Assembly: GCF_009301415.1 (NCBI RefSeq)
Contig: NZ_CP045072.1
Location: 2,161,001-2,225,000 of the forward strand
DNA length: 64,000 nt
Direction of reading: 5' to 3'
Origin: Paracoccus kondratievae
GTDB taxonomy: Bacteria; Pseudomonadota; Alphaproteobacteria; Rhodobacterales; Rhodobacteraceae
Below, one piece after another: positions 18,179 through 26,699 of this stretch (the first letter of the stretch is position 1; each line of letters opens with the position of its first letter). The translations under genes were made by a program, and so were the position numbers. The notes beneath the pieces were generated by a model. The model saw nothing but the letters and a program-made list of their open reading frames with translations. It was not told the DNA's origin and did not search any database.

Positions 18179-18858
18179 ATGGTCAGTTCGACCTGCGCCA
18201 GCCCCTCGACCCCGCCAGCCAGACGATCACCCGGTCCGACCGCCCCGACACCGGATGGCGTGCCGGTCATGATCAGATCCCCCGGCGCGAGATGATAATA
18301 TCGTGACAGATCGGCAATCAGCTCGGGTATGGTCCAGACCATGTCCGAAACCTGACCCTCTTGCCGCAGATCACCGTTCACCTCCAGCCGGATGCTTTGG
18401 GCACAGGGGGTGAAGCCCGCCGCCGGGGTCAGGGCCGAGATCGCCGCCGCGCCTTCAAAATTCTTGCTCAGATCCCAGGGGTGGCGCTTGTCCTTGGCCC
18501 GCGCCTGTAAATCGCGCCGCGTCATGTCCAGCCCCGAACCATAGCCCCAGACTGCTGACATTGCGTCATCAGCACCGATGCGAAAGGCCGAAAGGCCGAT
18601 GGCAACGACCAGCTCGATTTCGTGATGCAGGTCGGCCGTGCCGGGCGGATAGGGCAGAATCGTGCCGCTTTTTCTGACCGCATGGGCAGATTTGAGGAAA
18701 TAGAAAGGCGCTTCGCGGTCAACCTCGGACCCCATCTCGGCGGCATGGGCAGCATAGTTGCGCCCGACGCAAAAGATGCGATTGACGGGGAATTCAGTGC
18801 TCTGCCCCAGGATGGGCAGTGCAGCGGGCGGGGGCAAAGGGAACAGATATCCGGTCAT
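18163..18858 (-). CDS. Fumarylacetoacetate hydrolase (FAH) family protein, FAHD1-like
   Basis: A 231-residue single-domain FAH-fold enzyme. The entry motif [16 protein letters not shown] and the metal ligand motif [13 protein letters not shown] (two acidic ligands) are clear; the later aspartate is near [15 protein letters not shown], and the C-terminal [15 protein letters not shown] is typical. Small FAH proteins of this shape act as acylpyruvate hydrolases or oxaloacetate decarboxylases. The start [11 protein letters not shown] was chosen because homology begins there. The gene stands alone, convergent with the thioesterase and divergent from the PIMT-like gene. Confidence 0.9.
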   Translation of the reverse strand: MTGYLFPLPPPAALPILGQSTEFPVNRIFCVGRNYAAHAAEMGSEVDREAPFYFLKSAHAVRKSGTILPYPPGTADLHHEIELVVAIGLSAFRIGADDAMSAVWGYGSGLDMTRRDLQARAKDKRHPWDLSKNFEGAAAISALTPAAGFTPCAQSIRLEVNGDLRQEGQVSDMVWTIPELIADLSRYYHLAPGDLIMTGTPSGVGAVGPGDRLAGGVEGLAQVELTIGPAE

Positions 18859-18970
18859 GGTGCGACCCTGCCACGGCAACACCGTCGCGGCAAGCGTGCC
18901 GGCTGCCGTTGCCCAACCGGGAATTTCATGGCAAGAGAGCATCAAAGCCAACCGAGAGCAGGGTCTCAGA

Positions 18971-19624
18971 ATGACCGATTTCGCGCAGCGCCGCACCCAT
19001 ATGGTCGATACCCAGGTTCGCCCCAACGATGTGACCAGCTACCCCGTGATCGAGGCGATGCTGAACGTCCCGCGCGAACAGTTCGTCCCCGAGGCACGCC
19101 GTGAAGTTGCCTATGTCGGCAACAACATCGACCTCATCCCCGGCCGCGTGCTGCTAGAGCCGCGCACGCTGGGCAAGATGATCGACACGCTGAACCTTCA
19201 GTCCGAAGATCTGGTTCTGAATATCGGCTGTGGCTACGGCTATGCAGCCGCCGTCATGGCCCGCATCGTCGAAGCCGTCGTCGCGGTCGAAGAAGATGCC
19301 GGCATGGCTGCCGAGGCTGAAAGCCGGCTTGCCGCGCAGGACGTTTTTAACGTCGCCGTGGTTCAGGGCCCGCTGGCCGAAGGTTGTGCCGGTCAGGCCC
19401 CCTATGACGCCATTCTGATCGAAGGCGCCATCGAAGAACTGCCCGAAGGCCTGGTTGAGCAGCTAAGCGAAGGCGGCCGCATCGTCGCGCTGTTCCGCGA
19501 AGGCAATCTGGGTACCGCCCGCATCGGCCAGAAGCTGGACGGCCGGGTGAACTGGCGCTTTGCCTTCAATGCCGACGCCCCGGTTCTGCCGGGGTTCGTA
19601 CGGCCCAGAGGCTTCGTCTTGTGA
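18971..19624 (+). CDS. PIMT-like SAM-dependent methyltransferase beside tolC
   Basis: A 217-residue class I methyltransferase related to protein-L-isoaspartate methyltransferase. The SAM motif I is [15 protein letters not shown] and the post-motif acidic residue is in VVAVEED. The segment that should read GQTIS in true PIMTs, where the isoaspartyl group is bound, here reads GRVLLEP, so a repair role is doubtful. A genuine pcm gene lies 4 kb away. The start [10 protein letters not shown] was chosen from homology. The stop overlaps the GTG at 19621 and the next gene encodes a TolC-type channel, a pairing common in Rhodobacteraceae. Confidence 0.88.
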   Translation: MTDFAQRRTHMVDTQVRPNDVTSYPVIEAMLNVPREQFVPEARREVAYVGNNIDLIPGRVLLEPRTLGKMIDTLNLQSEDLVLNIGCGYGYAAAVMARIVEAVVAVEEDAGMAAEAESRLAAQDVFNVAVVQGPLAEGCAGQAPYDAILIEGAIEELPEGLVEQLSEGGRIVALFREGNLGTARIGQKLDGRVNWRFAFNADAPVLPGFVRPRGFVL

Positions 19625-19647
19625 CTGCCGACACGAAAGGCCAAGGC

Positions 19648-21045
19648 ATGTTTCGCAGAACGTTCGAAACCCTGCGGCGACCACTGATCGCAGCCATTGT
19701 TGCAGGGGCGACCGCCCTGCCCGCCTCGGCCGAGACTTTGGCCGATGCCATGGTCGCGGCCTATCGCCACTCGGCATTGCTTGAGCAGAATCGCGCCGTC
19801 CTGCGTGCCGCGGACGAAGATGTGGCGACGGCCCTCGCCCAGCTTCGCCCGGTGGTGCAATGGATCGCCGAGCACAGCTTTCAAAAGGTCGATAACAGCC
19901 GGATCGGCCGTTCGACCAGCATCGCGCTGCAAGCCCAGATCACGCTTTACGACTGGGGCCGCAACGCCATCGCCATCGACGCCGCCAAGGAAACCGTTCT
20001 GGCCACCCGCGCCGCGCTGGTCGGGGTTGAACAGGATGTCCTCCTGGGGGCCGTCCAGGCCTATCTGAACGTACGCAGCACGACTGAACAGGTCGATCTG
20101 CAGGAAAACTCGGTGCGGGTGATCGGTCAGGAACAGCAGGCCGCCTCGGACCGGTTCGAGGTGGGCGAGATCACCCAGACCGACGTCGCACAGGCCGACG
20201 CAGCCCTTGCCGCCGCGCGCGCCAGCCTCGCCTCTGCGCGAGGAGAGCTTGAGATAGCACGCGAAATCTATCGCACCGCTACGGGCCGTGCGCCGGGCAA
20301 GCTTTCCCCGCCCCCGCCCACGCCCGCCCTGCCCGCCACGCTGGAGGCGGCGCGGCAGATCGGACAGCGCAGCCATCCGGCGATCCAGCAGGCGCAACGT
20401 CTGGCCGCCGCGGCCGAACTGGGCGTCGCTGCGGCCGAGGCCGAGCGTAACCCGACCCTCAGCGGTACGGTCGGCATTGGCCGTTCGCACGATATGTCGG
20501 TGCAGACGCAACGCGAAACGACGACGAACGATATTGGCGCGTCGGTCAGCATGTCGCAGACGATCTATTCCGGTGGACGCCTGCCGGCGGCCCATCGCAA
20601 GGCCATGGCGCGACGGGACGAGGCACGGGCGTCGCTGCTGCAGGTTTCGCGTCAGGTTAACGAGGCGGTCGGTCAGGCCTGGGCGGGAATCGACGTCGCA
20701 AAGGCGCAGATTCGCGCCATTGACGAACAGATCGTCGCAGCACGGCAAGCCTACGAAGGCGTGCGCGAAGAGGCGACGCTGGGTGCACGCACCACTCTGG
20801 ACGTGCTGGACGCCGAGCAGTCGCTGCTTGAGGCGCGTGCCAATAAAATCTCGGCGGAAGCCAATCTGCAATTAGCACATTATCAACTTCTGGCTGCTAT
20901 GGGTCTGTTGACGGTGGAAAACCTGAAACTGGGGATACCGACCTATGACCCTTCGGCCTATTACAACGCGGTGCAGGACGCACCTTATACCAGCAGGCAG
21001 GGCAAAAGCCTGGACCGGGTCCTGCGCGCCATCGGCAGGGACTAA
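19648..21045 (+). CDS. tolC: TolC family outer membrane channel protein
   Basis: A 465-residue outer membrane efflux protein. The signal peptide at residues 1-28 (IAAIVAGATALPASA) precedes two OEP repeats rich in long coiled-coil helices, with RFEVGEITQTDVAQADAALA in repeat one and VREEATLGARTTLDVLDAEQ in repeat two, both hallmark segments of TolC. Such trimers form the exit duct for RND pumps and type I secretion. A GTG at 19621, overlapping the upstream stop (GTGA), would add nine residues; the ATG at 19648 was chosen since the signal peptide follows directly. It may serve the RND pump upstream or the RTX protein. Confidence 0.93.
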   Translation: MFRRTFETLRRPLIAAIVAGATALPASAETLADAMVAAYRHSALLEQNRAVLRAADEDVATALAQLRPVVQWIAEHSFQKVDNSRIGRSTSIALQAQITLYDWGRNAIAIDAAKETVLATRAALVGVEQDVLLGAVQAYLNVRSTTEQVDLQENSVRVIGQEQQAASDRFEVGEITQTDVAQADAALAAARASLASARGELEIAREIYRTATGRAPGKLSPPPPTPALPATLEAARQIGQRSHPAIQQAQRLAAAAELGVAAAEAERNPTLSGTVGIGRSHDMSVQTQRETTTNDIGASVSMSQTIYSGGRLPAAHRKAMARRDEARASLLQVSRQVNEAVGQAWAGIDVAKAQIRAIDEQIVAARQAYEGVREEATLGARTTLDVLDAEQSLLEARANKISAEANLQLAHYQLLAAMGLLTVENLKLGIPTYDPSAYYNAVQDAPYTSRQGKSLDRVLRAIGRD

Positions 21046-21071
21046 TCCCGCCCCTGCTACGGGGGCGCATC

Positions 21072-21866
21072 ATGCAGCATGAAATGATGCGCCAACCGAC
21101 TCCGGCCCCGATGCCGGATCATATCGGCGATGTCCTGTCCTCGATCCGCAAGCTTATCGATCAGGACACTGCCGGCAGCCACAGCCCGGATCATCCCTCT
21201 GGCCCGCGGATCACCCGCGACCTCGCAGGTCCGACCAGCGCCCGGATCGAGCTGGTGTCATCCGAGCCACCCGCAACAGCAGCGCGCGTGACACCGCTGG
21301 TGCTGGATGTAAACGCCATGGTCGCACCCGATCCCGAGGATCAGGCTGAGCCGCCAGCCGCACTGCCAGAGGTGCATGCTGTGATGGAAAACGCCGATCA
21401 GCCTGAAATGCTCTCCGACGCCCTGCCCGAGGCGCGCGTGACCAAGCCAGAACGGGCGGATGATCTTACCTCCGACAGTGACACGGAACCGCCGTCGTTC
21501 GATACGGCGCCCCCTGCTGCGATCGAAATGATCAGCAGCAGCACCCCCGACCTTTCGCTGCAAGGACCCGCTACTATCACGGAAATGGAAGAAGCCATGC
21601 TGCATGTGAGCACACCCGCAACCCCCGCAACTCCTGTCGTCGAGATGGAGGACAGCATTGCCTCTGCCCGCGATAGTAGCGAGCCGCATCTCTTTGCGCC
21701 CAGGGACAAAGGACCGCAGAACGGCCCCCAACTGCGCGGCCTGATTCGCGAGGCGATCCGGCAAGAGCTTCAGGGAGAGATCGGCAACCGCCTTAGCCGC
21801 AATCTGCAGCAAATGATCCGCCACGAGATCGAGCTGGCGCTGCGTCAGATGTGCGAACAAGACTGA
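21072..21866 (+). CDS. Acidic low-complexity protein with PopZ/DUF2497-like ends
   Basis: A 264-residue soluble protein. A short conserved N-terminal helix (IGDVLSSIRKLIDQD) and a C-terminal helical region (LRGLIREAIRQELQ, then LQQMIRHEIELALRQM) flank about 170 residues of acidic, proline-rich, probably disordered sequence. That layout resembles PopZ/DUF2497 polar-organising proteins, which form membraneless pole domains in alphaproteobacteria. The resemblance is by eye, and the C-terminal motif is divergent. It lies 26 bases after tolC and a GC-rich hairpin (21049-21067) covers the likely ribosome binding site. The start could be 21072 or the ATG at 21087. Confidence 0.72.
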   Translation: MQHEMMRQPTPAPMPDHIGDVLSSIRKLIDQDTAGSHSPDHPSGPRITRDLAGPTSARIELVSSEPPATAARVTPLVLDVNAMVAPDPEDQAEPPAALPEVHAVMENADQPEMLSDALPEARVTKPERADDLTSDSDTEPPSFDTAPPAAIEMISSSTPDLSLQGPATITEMEEAMLHVSTPATPATPVVEMEDSIASARDSSEPHLFAPRDKGPQNGPQLRGLIREAIRQELQGEIGNRLSRNLQQMIRHEIELALRQMCEQD

Positions 21867-21893
21867 GCAAGGCAACCGCCTGAATGCCGCATA

Positions 21894-21916
21894 GGGTGGG
21901 GTAGCGGCCCCCGCCC
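21894..21916 (+). terminator. GC-rich hairpin after the PopZ-like gene
   Basis: GGGTGGGG (21894-21901) pairs with a CCCC-GCCC arm (21909-21916) with one G-T pair. There is no T-run. It lies in the 230-base convergent gap before nlpD; the rest of that gap shows nothing else. Confidence 0.25.
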
Positions 21917-22096
21917 ATCGCGAATGGTGGTGCTGGGGCCGGTCAAATGCCAGACCCGTCCACAATACCCTGAAAAGGCTTGCCCTGACTTGGTTTGCTC
22001 AAGCTGCCATTCACTGATGGATTGGATCTGCCGGTCAGCGACCGTCGCAGCGGCCAGCCGTTAAGGCGCGGCCACTGCGGCAACGGGCAGAGCCCG

Positions 22097-23257
22097 CTAG
22101 TTCAGGTATTTTTCGGGATCAACGCTATCGAAACCGTTGCGCACCTCGAAATGCACCACGCCCTGATTGCGCGCCTTGCCAAGTGCGGTTCCTGCGCTGA
22201 CCGATTGCCCTTTGGTGACGGTAACATCATCAAGACCGGCATAGACAGTCATCAGATTGCCGTCGTGCCGAACAACGATAATCGGCACCTGATCCGTATC
22301 GCGGGTGATGGCGGCGACCGTCCCGCTGCCAGCAGCTGTCACGGTGCTACCCGGCGCGGCAGCAATGTCGATGCCGTCGTTCTTGCCCTTCTGATAGGTG
22401 CGGATGATCGAACCATTGGCGGGCATACGGAATTTTCCATTGCCCGAAGCAGCAGTCCGCGTCTTGCCCAGATCAGGGCTTGCGGGGGTGTCGACCTTGC
22501 TGGTGGCGGGCTTGGTCTGCTCCTTTGGCAGCGGCTCGGCTGCCGAAGGCGGGCGCGGGGTCGGACTGCCGGTACCGGGAGCGGTCACGGCACCGCTGGC
22601 AGGGCGGCTTTGACCGACGACCGGGATCAGCAGGCGCTGGCCGGTACGCAAAGCCATATTCTGCGACAGGCCGTTCCACTGGGCCAGATCATTGACCGAG
22701 ACATTGTATTTACGGGCAATGGACCAGGCCGTCTCGCCCGCAGCAACAACGTGCTGCTTGGGTTGGCTCGAGGCCGGCAGGGTCTGCGCAGTCACCCCTC
22801 CTTCTGCCGGGGGCACCGCTGGCTGCTTGACGCCCTGACCGGCAAAGGGATCGGTGACTTGCCCGGTCGAGGAGGTGACAGGTGCGGCAGGCGCACCTGC
22901 TGCAACCCGCCGCGGCAAGGCAACCACCGCCCCGGGGTTCAGCGGAGTATTCGCGTCGATCGCGTTGTAGCTGGCCAGTTCGCCCGCGCTCAGCCCCAGC
23001 CGTGCGGCGATGGTGGTCACCGTATCGCCCTGACGGGCGATGGCGACCTGATAGCCGGGATAGGAAATCACCCCGCGCTGATCCGGCGTCGGTCTGGGCT
23101 GCGCGCGCGCGGCCGCGCCGGCGGTGTCCAGCCCCCCGCCGCCCCAGCCGCGCAGGTCGGGATCGAAATTGCTGAAGTCCAGGCCACCCTGCGGCCCGCA
23201 AGCCACCAGAGTCACCGCAGTTCCGGCAACCAATGCCAACTGCCTGATCTTGATCAT
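22097..23257 (-). CDS. nlpD: NlpD-like lipoprotein with two LysM domains and a degenerate LytM (M23) domain
   Basis: A 386-residue lipoprotein (lipobox LVAC at about residues 17-20). LysM 1 is near residues 68-110 (QGDTVTTIAARLGLSAGELA) and LysM 2 near 175-220 (AGETAWSIARKYNVSVNDLA); an M23/LytM fold fills the last 120 residues. The zinc site is degraded: the HxGID motif reads NDGID, YAH reads YAG, and HLHFE reads VVHFE. The protein is thus probably not an endopeptidase but an amidase activator acting in cell division, like E. coli NlpD. It is third in surE-pcm-nlpD, the same order as in gammaproteobacteria. Confidence 0.88.
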   Translation of the reverse strand: MIKIRQLALVAGTAVTLVACGPQGGLDFSNFDPDLRGWGGGGLDTAGAAARAQPRPTPDQRGVISYPGYQVAIARQGDTVTTIAARLGLSAGELASYNAIDANTPLNPGAVVALPRRVAAGAPAAPVTSSTGQVTDPFAGQGVKQPAVPPAEGGVTAQTLPASSQPKQHVVAAGETAWSIARKYNVSVNDLAQWNGLSQNMALRTGQRLLIPVVGQSRPASGAVTAPGTGSPTPRPPSAAEPLPKEQTKPATSKVDTPASPDLGKTRTAASGNGKFRMPANGSIIRTYQKGKNDGIDIAAAPGSTVTAAGSGTVAAITRDTDQVPIIVVRHDGNLMTVYAGLDDVTVTKGQSVSAGTALGKARNQGVVHFEVRNGFDSVDPEKYLN

Positions 23258-23288
23258 CTGCCCGTTCCTCACTCTGGACGGTCGGGGG

Positions 23289-23939
23289 TCATGTCTGTCC
23301 CAACCCCTCGACCAGCGGCACGAAACGCACCTGCCGCAATTCGTCGTAGTCAAAACCGTTTTCGCCACGGCGCACGCGGATCAGCGTCTGAACTGCGTCC
23401 GACTGACCGACCGGCACCACCATAATACCGCCGATCTTTAACTGCGCCAAGAGCGGGCCCGGCGGATCCTCGGCGGCAGCCGTCACCATAATGCGATCAA
23501 AGGGCGCCTGTTCGGGCAACCCGCGCGAACCGTCGGCAACCAGCGTGGTGATATTGGTCAGGCCCAGGTCGCGAAACAGCGCCTCGGCCTCTGCCACCAG
23601 CCGGCGATGGCGGTCGATGGTATATACCCGCCGGCACAATAGCGACAGGATCGACGCCTGATAGCCCGAGCCGGTTCCGATCTCGAGCACCTTGTCACGC
23701 GGCCCGACCTCCAGCGCCTGGGTCATCAGCCCGACAACCGAAGGCTGGCTGATGGTCTGGCCGCAAGGGATGGGCAGGGGCGTATCCTCATAGGCGCGGT
23801 CTTCGAAATGGCCGCGCACGAATTCGCCGCGGTCGATGCGCTCCATCGCTTCGAGTACCCGCGGATCGGTAACCCCGCGCTGCCGCAGCGCGAATAAAAA
23901 GCGCATCTTGCGTTCGGCAGTCTCGGGATCGTCGCTCAT
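23289..23939 (-). CDS. pcm: Protein-L-isoaspartate O-methyltransferase
   Basis: A 216-residue cytosolic repair enzyme that methylates isoaspartyl residues in damaged proteins. The substrate motif [14 protein letters not shown] and the SAM motif [13 protein letters not shown] are both intact, and [13 protein letters not shown] is the usual motif II region. Length matches the family. The start [10 protein letters not shown] lies seven bases after the surE stop; a start ten codons earlier would overlap surE. It is the middle gene of surE-pcm-nlpD, a stress-survival arrangement known in proteobacteria. Confidence 0.95.
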   Translation of the reverse strand: MSDDPETAERKMRFLFALRQRGVTDPRVLEAMERIDRGEFVRGHFEDRAYEDTPLPIPCGQTISQPSVVGLMTQALEVGPRDKVLEIGTGSGYQASILSLLCRRVYTIDRHRRLVAEAEALFRDLGLTNITTLVADGSRGLPEQAPFDRIMVTAAAEDPPGPLLAQLKIGGIMVVPVGQSDAVQTLIRVRRGENGFDYDELRQVRFVPLVEGLGQT

Positions 23940-23946
23940 CTGTTGC

Positions 23947-24741
23947 TTAGCCCTCTTCGAGAACGCCACGCAGTTCGGCCAGGGTCTTGTGGCAGGTCAG
24001 ATCCGGCCGCATCGGCGTCAGCGAGATATAATCGCGCATATTGGCATCAACGTCACTGTCTGGCGTCGCGGGTGCGGTCTGTGATCCGCCCAGAACCCAC
24101 AGGAACCGCCGCCCGTTCGGGGCGTGATAAGGCTCGACCTCAAAACGGACGCCGCGCCGGCGGCCCTGCGGGGCAACCCGCGTGCCCTTGACCGAGGCGG
24201 CGTCACAGGCCGGGAAGTTGATGTTATAGAACAGGCGGAAATCCTCGTCCGAGGTCCAGTCGCCATATTCCAGCAACTGCCGGATCAGGCGCGGTCCATG
24301 CACGCGCGCCGCCTCGAACGGGTCATCAAGCGTGGCGGTGCGCTGGCCCATATACTGGGACAGGGCAATGGCGGGCAGCCCCTGTAAAGCGGCCTCCATC
24401 GCGCCGCCGACGGTACCCGAATACATCACGTTCTCGCCCGAGTTATTGCCGCGGTTCACCCCCGAGAGCACCAGATCGGGCGGGTTATCCCGCATCACAT
24501 CGGCAATCGCGGCAAGCACGCAATCGGCGGGGGTGCCCTCGGCGGCAAAGCGGCGCGGCCCCAGTTCGGCGATCAGGGTCGGGTGAACATAGCTGATGCA
24601 ATGCGCGACACCGGACTGTTCAAAGGCCGGTGCGACGGTCCAGACCTCACCCCCGGGCCCGGCAACCTCGGCCGCGATGGCGGCAAGCGCCTCCAGCCCC
24701 GGAGCGTTGATGCCGTCGTCATTGGTAATCAGAATACGCAT
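23947..24741 (-). CDS. surE: 5'/3'-nucleotidase SurE
   Basis: A 264-residue metal-dependent nucleoside monophosphatase. The N-terminal metal site [16 protein letters not shown] holds the paired aspartates, followed by [14 protein letters not shown] and [20 protein letters not shown], all typical of SurE. It removes phosphate from nucleotides in stationary phase. The start was placed at the ATG that opens the conserved first strand; the frame is open further upstream. It is the first gene of the surE-pcm-nlpD set, and the 192-base gap upstream is shared with the divergent TSUP gene. Confidence 0.96.
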   Translation of the reverse strand: MRILITNDDGINAPGLEALAAIAAEVAGPGGEVWTVAPAFEQSGVAHCISYVHPTLIAELGPRRFAAEGTPADCVLAAIADVMRDNPPDLVLSGVNRGNNSGENVMYSGTVGGAMEAALQGLPAIALSQYMGQRTATLDDPFEAARVHGPRLIRQLLEYGDWTSDEDFRLFYNINFPACDAASVKGTRVAPQGRRRGVRFEVEPYHAPNGRRFLWVLGGSQTAPATPDSDVDANMRDYISLTPMRPDLTCHKTLAELRGVLEEG

Positions 24742-24933
24742 GTTCTTTCCTGTCCGACCTGCCGTGACGGGCCTGCCCGGCAAGGCCGCCCGCGCCCGAG
24801 GCATTTTTGCCCTCATCTTGCATGCTTATCCGGGCCACAGCCTTGCGACAACCCGCAGGAACAGCCATGGAAGCGTTTGACGCGCGGCTGCGCTCGGGGC
24901 AGCATTGGAACAAGGCAAAAGGCCGGGCAGGAC

Positions 24934-25857
24934 ATGCAGATCTATCTTCCCATCGCCGAGGTGGCGGTCAATGCGCTGGTGCTGACCGGGCTGGGCGGCA
25001 TCGTCGGGCTGATGTCGGGCCTGTTCGGGGTCGGCGGCGGCTTTCTGATCACGCCTCTGCTGTTCTTTATCGGCATTCCGCCAGCCATCGCGGTGGCGAC
25101 CGGCGCAAACCAGGTCGTGGCCTCGTCCTTTTCCGGCGTGCTGGCCCATGTCAAACGCAAGGCGGTCGATTTCCGCATGGGCTGGGTCCTGCTGGCGGGC
25201 GGTCTGGTCGGGTCCTCGGTGGGCGTGCTGATTTTTAACCTGCTGTCGCGGCTGGGGCAGGTCGATCTGGTCGTTCAGCTGTGCTATGTCATCTTCCTGG
25301 GCCTGATCGGCGCGATGATGCTGCAGGAAAGCCTGCGCGCCCTGCATCGCGCCCGCCGCAGCGGACCGATCAAGCCCATGCGCCGTCACCAGCATGGCTG
25401 GGTGCACAAATGGCCGCTGAAGATGAAATTCCGCGCCTCGGGCCTGTATATCAGCGCCATTCCGGTGCTGATGGTCGGCGCAGCGGTCGGCGTTCTTGGC
25501 GCGATCATGGGCGTCGGCGGCGGCTTTATCATGGTGCCGGCGATGATCTATCTGCTTGGCATGCCGACCAAGGTCGTTATCGGGACCTCACTGTTCCAGA
25601 TCACGTTCCTGTCAGCCTATACGACGCTGATGCACGCGGTGTCGTCGAACACCGTCGATGTGATGCTGGCAGTGCTGCTGATCGTCGGAGGCGTGATCGG
25701 GGCACAGGTCGGCACCCATCTTGGCGCACGGCTGAGGGCCGAGCAGCTGCGCATTCTGCTGGCGCTGCTCGTTCTGGGCGTTTGTGGCAAGCTGGCGCTG
25801 GATCTGTTCCTGCGCCCGGATGAGCTTTACTCGATCACACAAGGGGGCAAGGCATGA
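24934..25857 (+). CDS. TSUP (TauE/SafE) family membrane transporter
   Basis: A 307-residue inner-membrane protein with about eight hydrophobic segments in two related halves. The signature glycine-rich loops appear twice, as GLMSGLFGVGGGFLITPLL and GAIMGVGGGFIMVPAMIYLL. TSUP proteins usually export or import sulfite, sulfonates or similar anions. The loop between the halves is basic (RRHQHGWVHKWPLKMK). The stop overlaps the start of the TIGR02186 gene by four bases, and this pair recurs in alphaproteobacteria. The ATG with GGCCGGGCAGG just upstream was chosen. The substrate is unknown. Confidence 0.92.
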   Translation: MQIYLPIAEVAVNALVLTGLGGIVGLMSGLFGVGGGFLITPLLFFIGIPPAIAVATGANQVVASSFSGVLAHVKRKAVDFRMGWVLLAGGLVGSSVGVLIFNLLSRLGQVDLVVQLCYVIFLGLIGAMMLQESLRALHRARRSGPIKPMRRHQHGWVHKWPLKMKFRASGLYISAIPVLMVGAAVGVLGAIMGVGGGFIMVPAMIYLLGMPTKVVIGTSLFQITFLSAYTTLMHAVSSNTVDVMLAVLLIVGGVIGAQVGTHLGARLRAEQLRILLALLVLGVCGKLALDLFLRPDELYSITQGGKA

Positions 25858-26699
25858 TCCGGCAGTCCTGTCACGCCCTTCTGGCGCTGGCGATGCTGGC
25901 CCTGCCCCTGCAGGCGCAGGAAAGCCCGCCACCCACCCCGGCAGAGGGCGCGACCTCGGCCACAATCGAGGCCGAGCCCGAGACCACGCCCGAGCGGATC
26001 GTTGCGGGCCTGTCGCGCGACGACATCGATATCACCACCAGCTTTGACGGGTCCGAGATCATCATCTACGGCGCCGTCAAACGCGAAAGCCGCATCCCGC
26101 CCGGCCAGCCCCTTGATGTGATCGTAACCGTCGAGGGCCCACACCGCCCCGTCACCGTCCGCCACAAAGAGCGGCGGCTGGGCATCTGGGTCAATACCGG
26201 CCGCGTGAACATCGGCTCGGCCCCGAATTTCTATGTCGTGGCAACGACCCGGCCCCTGCACCTGATCCTGCCGCCCGAAGAGGACCAGCGTTACCGGATC
26301 TCGATCCCGCTGGCGATGCGGGCCTTTGCCGGCCCGACCGAGGTCGAGGACGTCGTCCCCTATACCGAGGCCCTGATCCGCCTGCGTCGCGCCGCAGACC
26401 TTTACCGACAGGATGACGGCTCGGTCCTGCTGGCGGAACAGACGCTGTTTCGCGCCGATATCGGCCTGCCCGCGAACCTGATCGAGGGGTTCTACAGCAC
26501 CCGCATTTTCCTGTTGCGCGACGGCAAGGTAATCGACACGTTCCGCGCGCCCATCGACGTACGCAAGGTCGGGCTGGAGCGCTGGCTTTACCGCCTCGCC
26601 CTGGAACAGCCGTTTATCTATGGCATCATGTCGCTTGCCATCGCAATGGCAGCAGGCTGGGCGGCATCGGCGGCCTTCCGGCTGATCAAGCGGACCTGA
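25854..26699 (+). CDS. TIGR02186 family protein, partner of the TSUP transporter
   Basis: A 281-residue exported, membrane-anchored protein. A signal peptide (LLALAMLALPLQAQ) is followed by a periplasmic domain with the family segments GSEIIIYGAVKRE, VNTGRVNIGSAPNFYVVAT and FYSTRIFLLRDGKVIDTF. One C-terminal membrane helix (FIYGIMSLAIAMAAGWAAS) ends in a short basic tail. TIGR02186 is a conserved family of unknown function, usually next to a TSUP gene as here, with a four-base overlap. It may be a periplasmic accessory subunit; that is inference. The stop overlaps the convergent FemAB/GNAT-like gene by 14 bases. Confidence 0.9.
   Translation: MIRQSCHALLALAMLALPLQAQESPPPTPAEGATSATIEAEPETTPERIVAGLSRDDIDITTSFDGSEIIIYGAVKRESRIPPGQPLDVIVTVEGPHRPVTVRHKERRLGIWVNTGRVNIGSAPNFYVVATTRPLHLILPPEEDQRYRISIPLAMRAFAGPTEVEDVVPYTEALIRLRRAADLYRQDDGSVLLAEQTLFRADIGLPANLIEGFYSTRIFLLRDGKVIDTFRAPIDVRKVGLERWLYRLALEQPFIYGIMSLAIAMAAGWAASAAFRLIKRT

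Noticed and set aside
21049..21067. CGCCCC/GGGGCG hairpin after tolC as a terminator
   Set aside because: It has no T-run and lies directly on the next gene's ribosome binding region, so it is only noted as possible leader structure.
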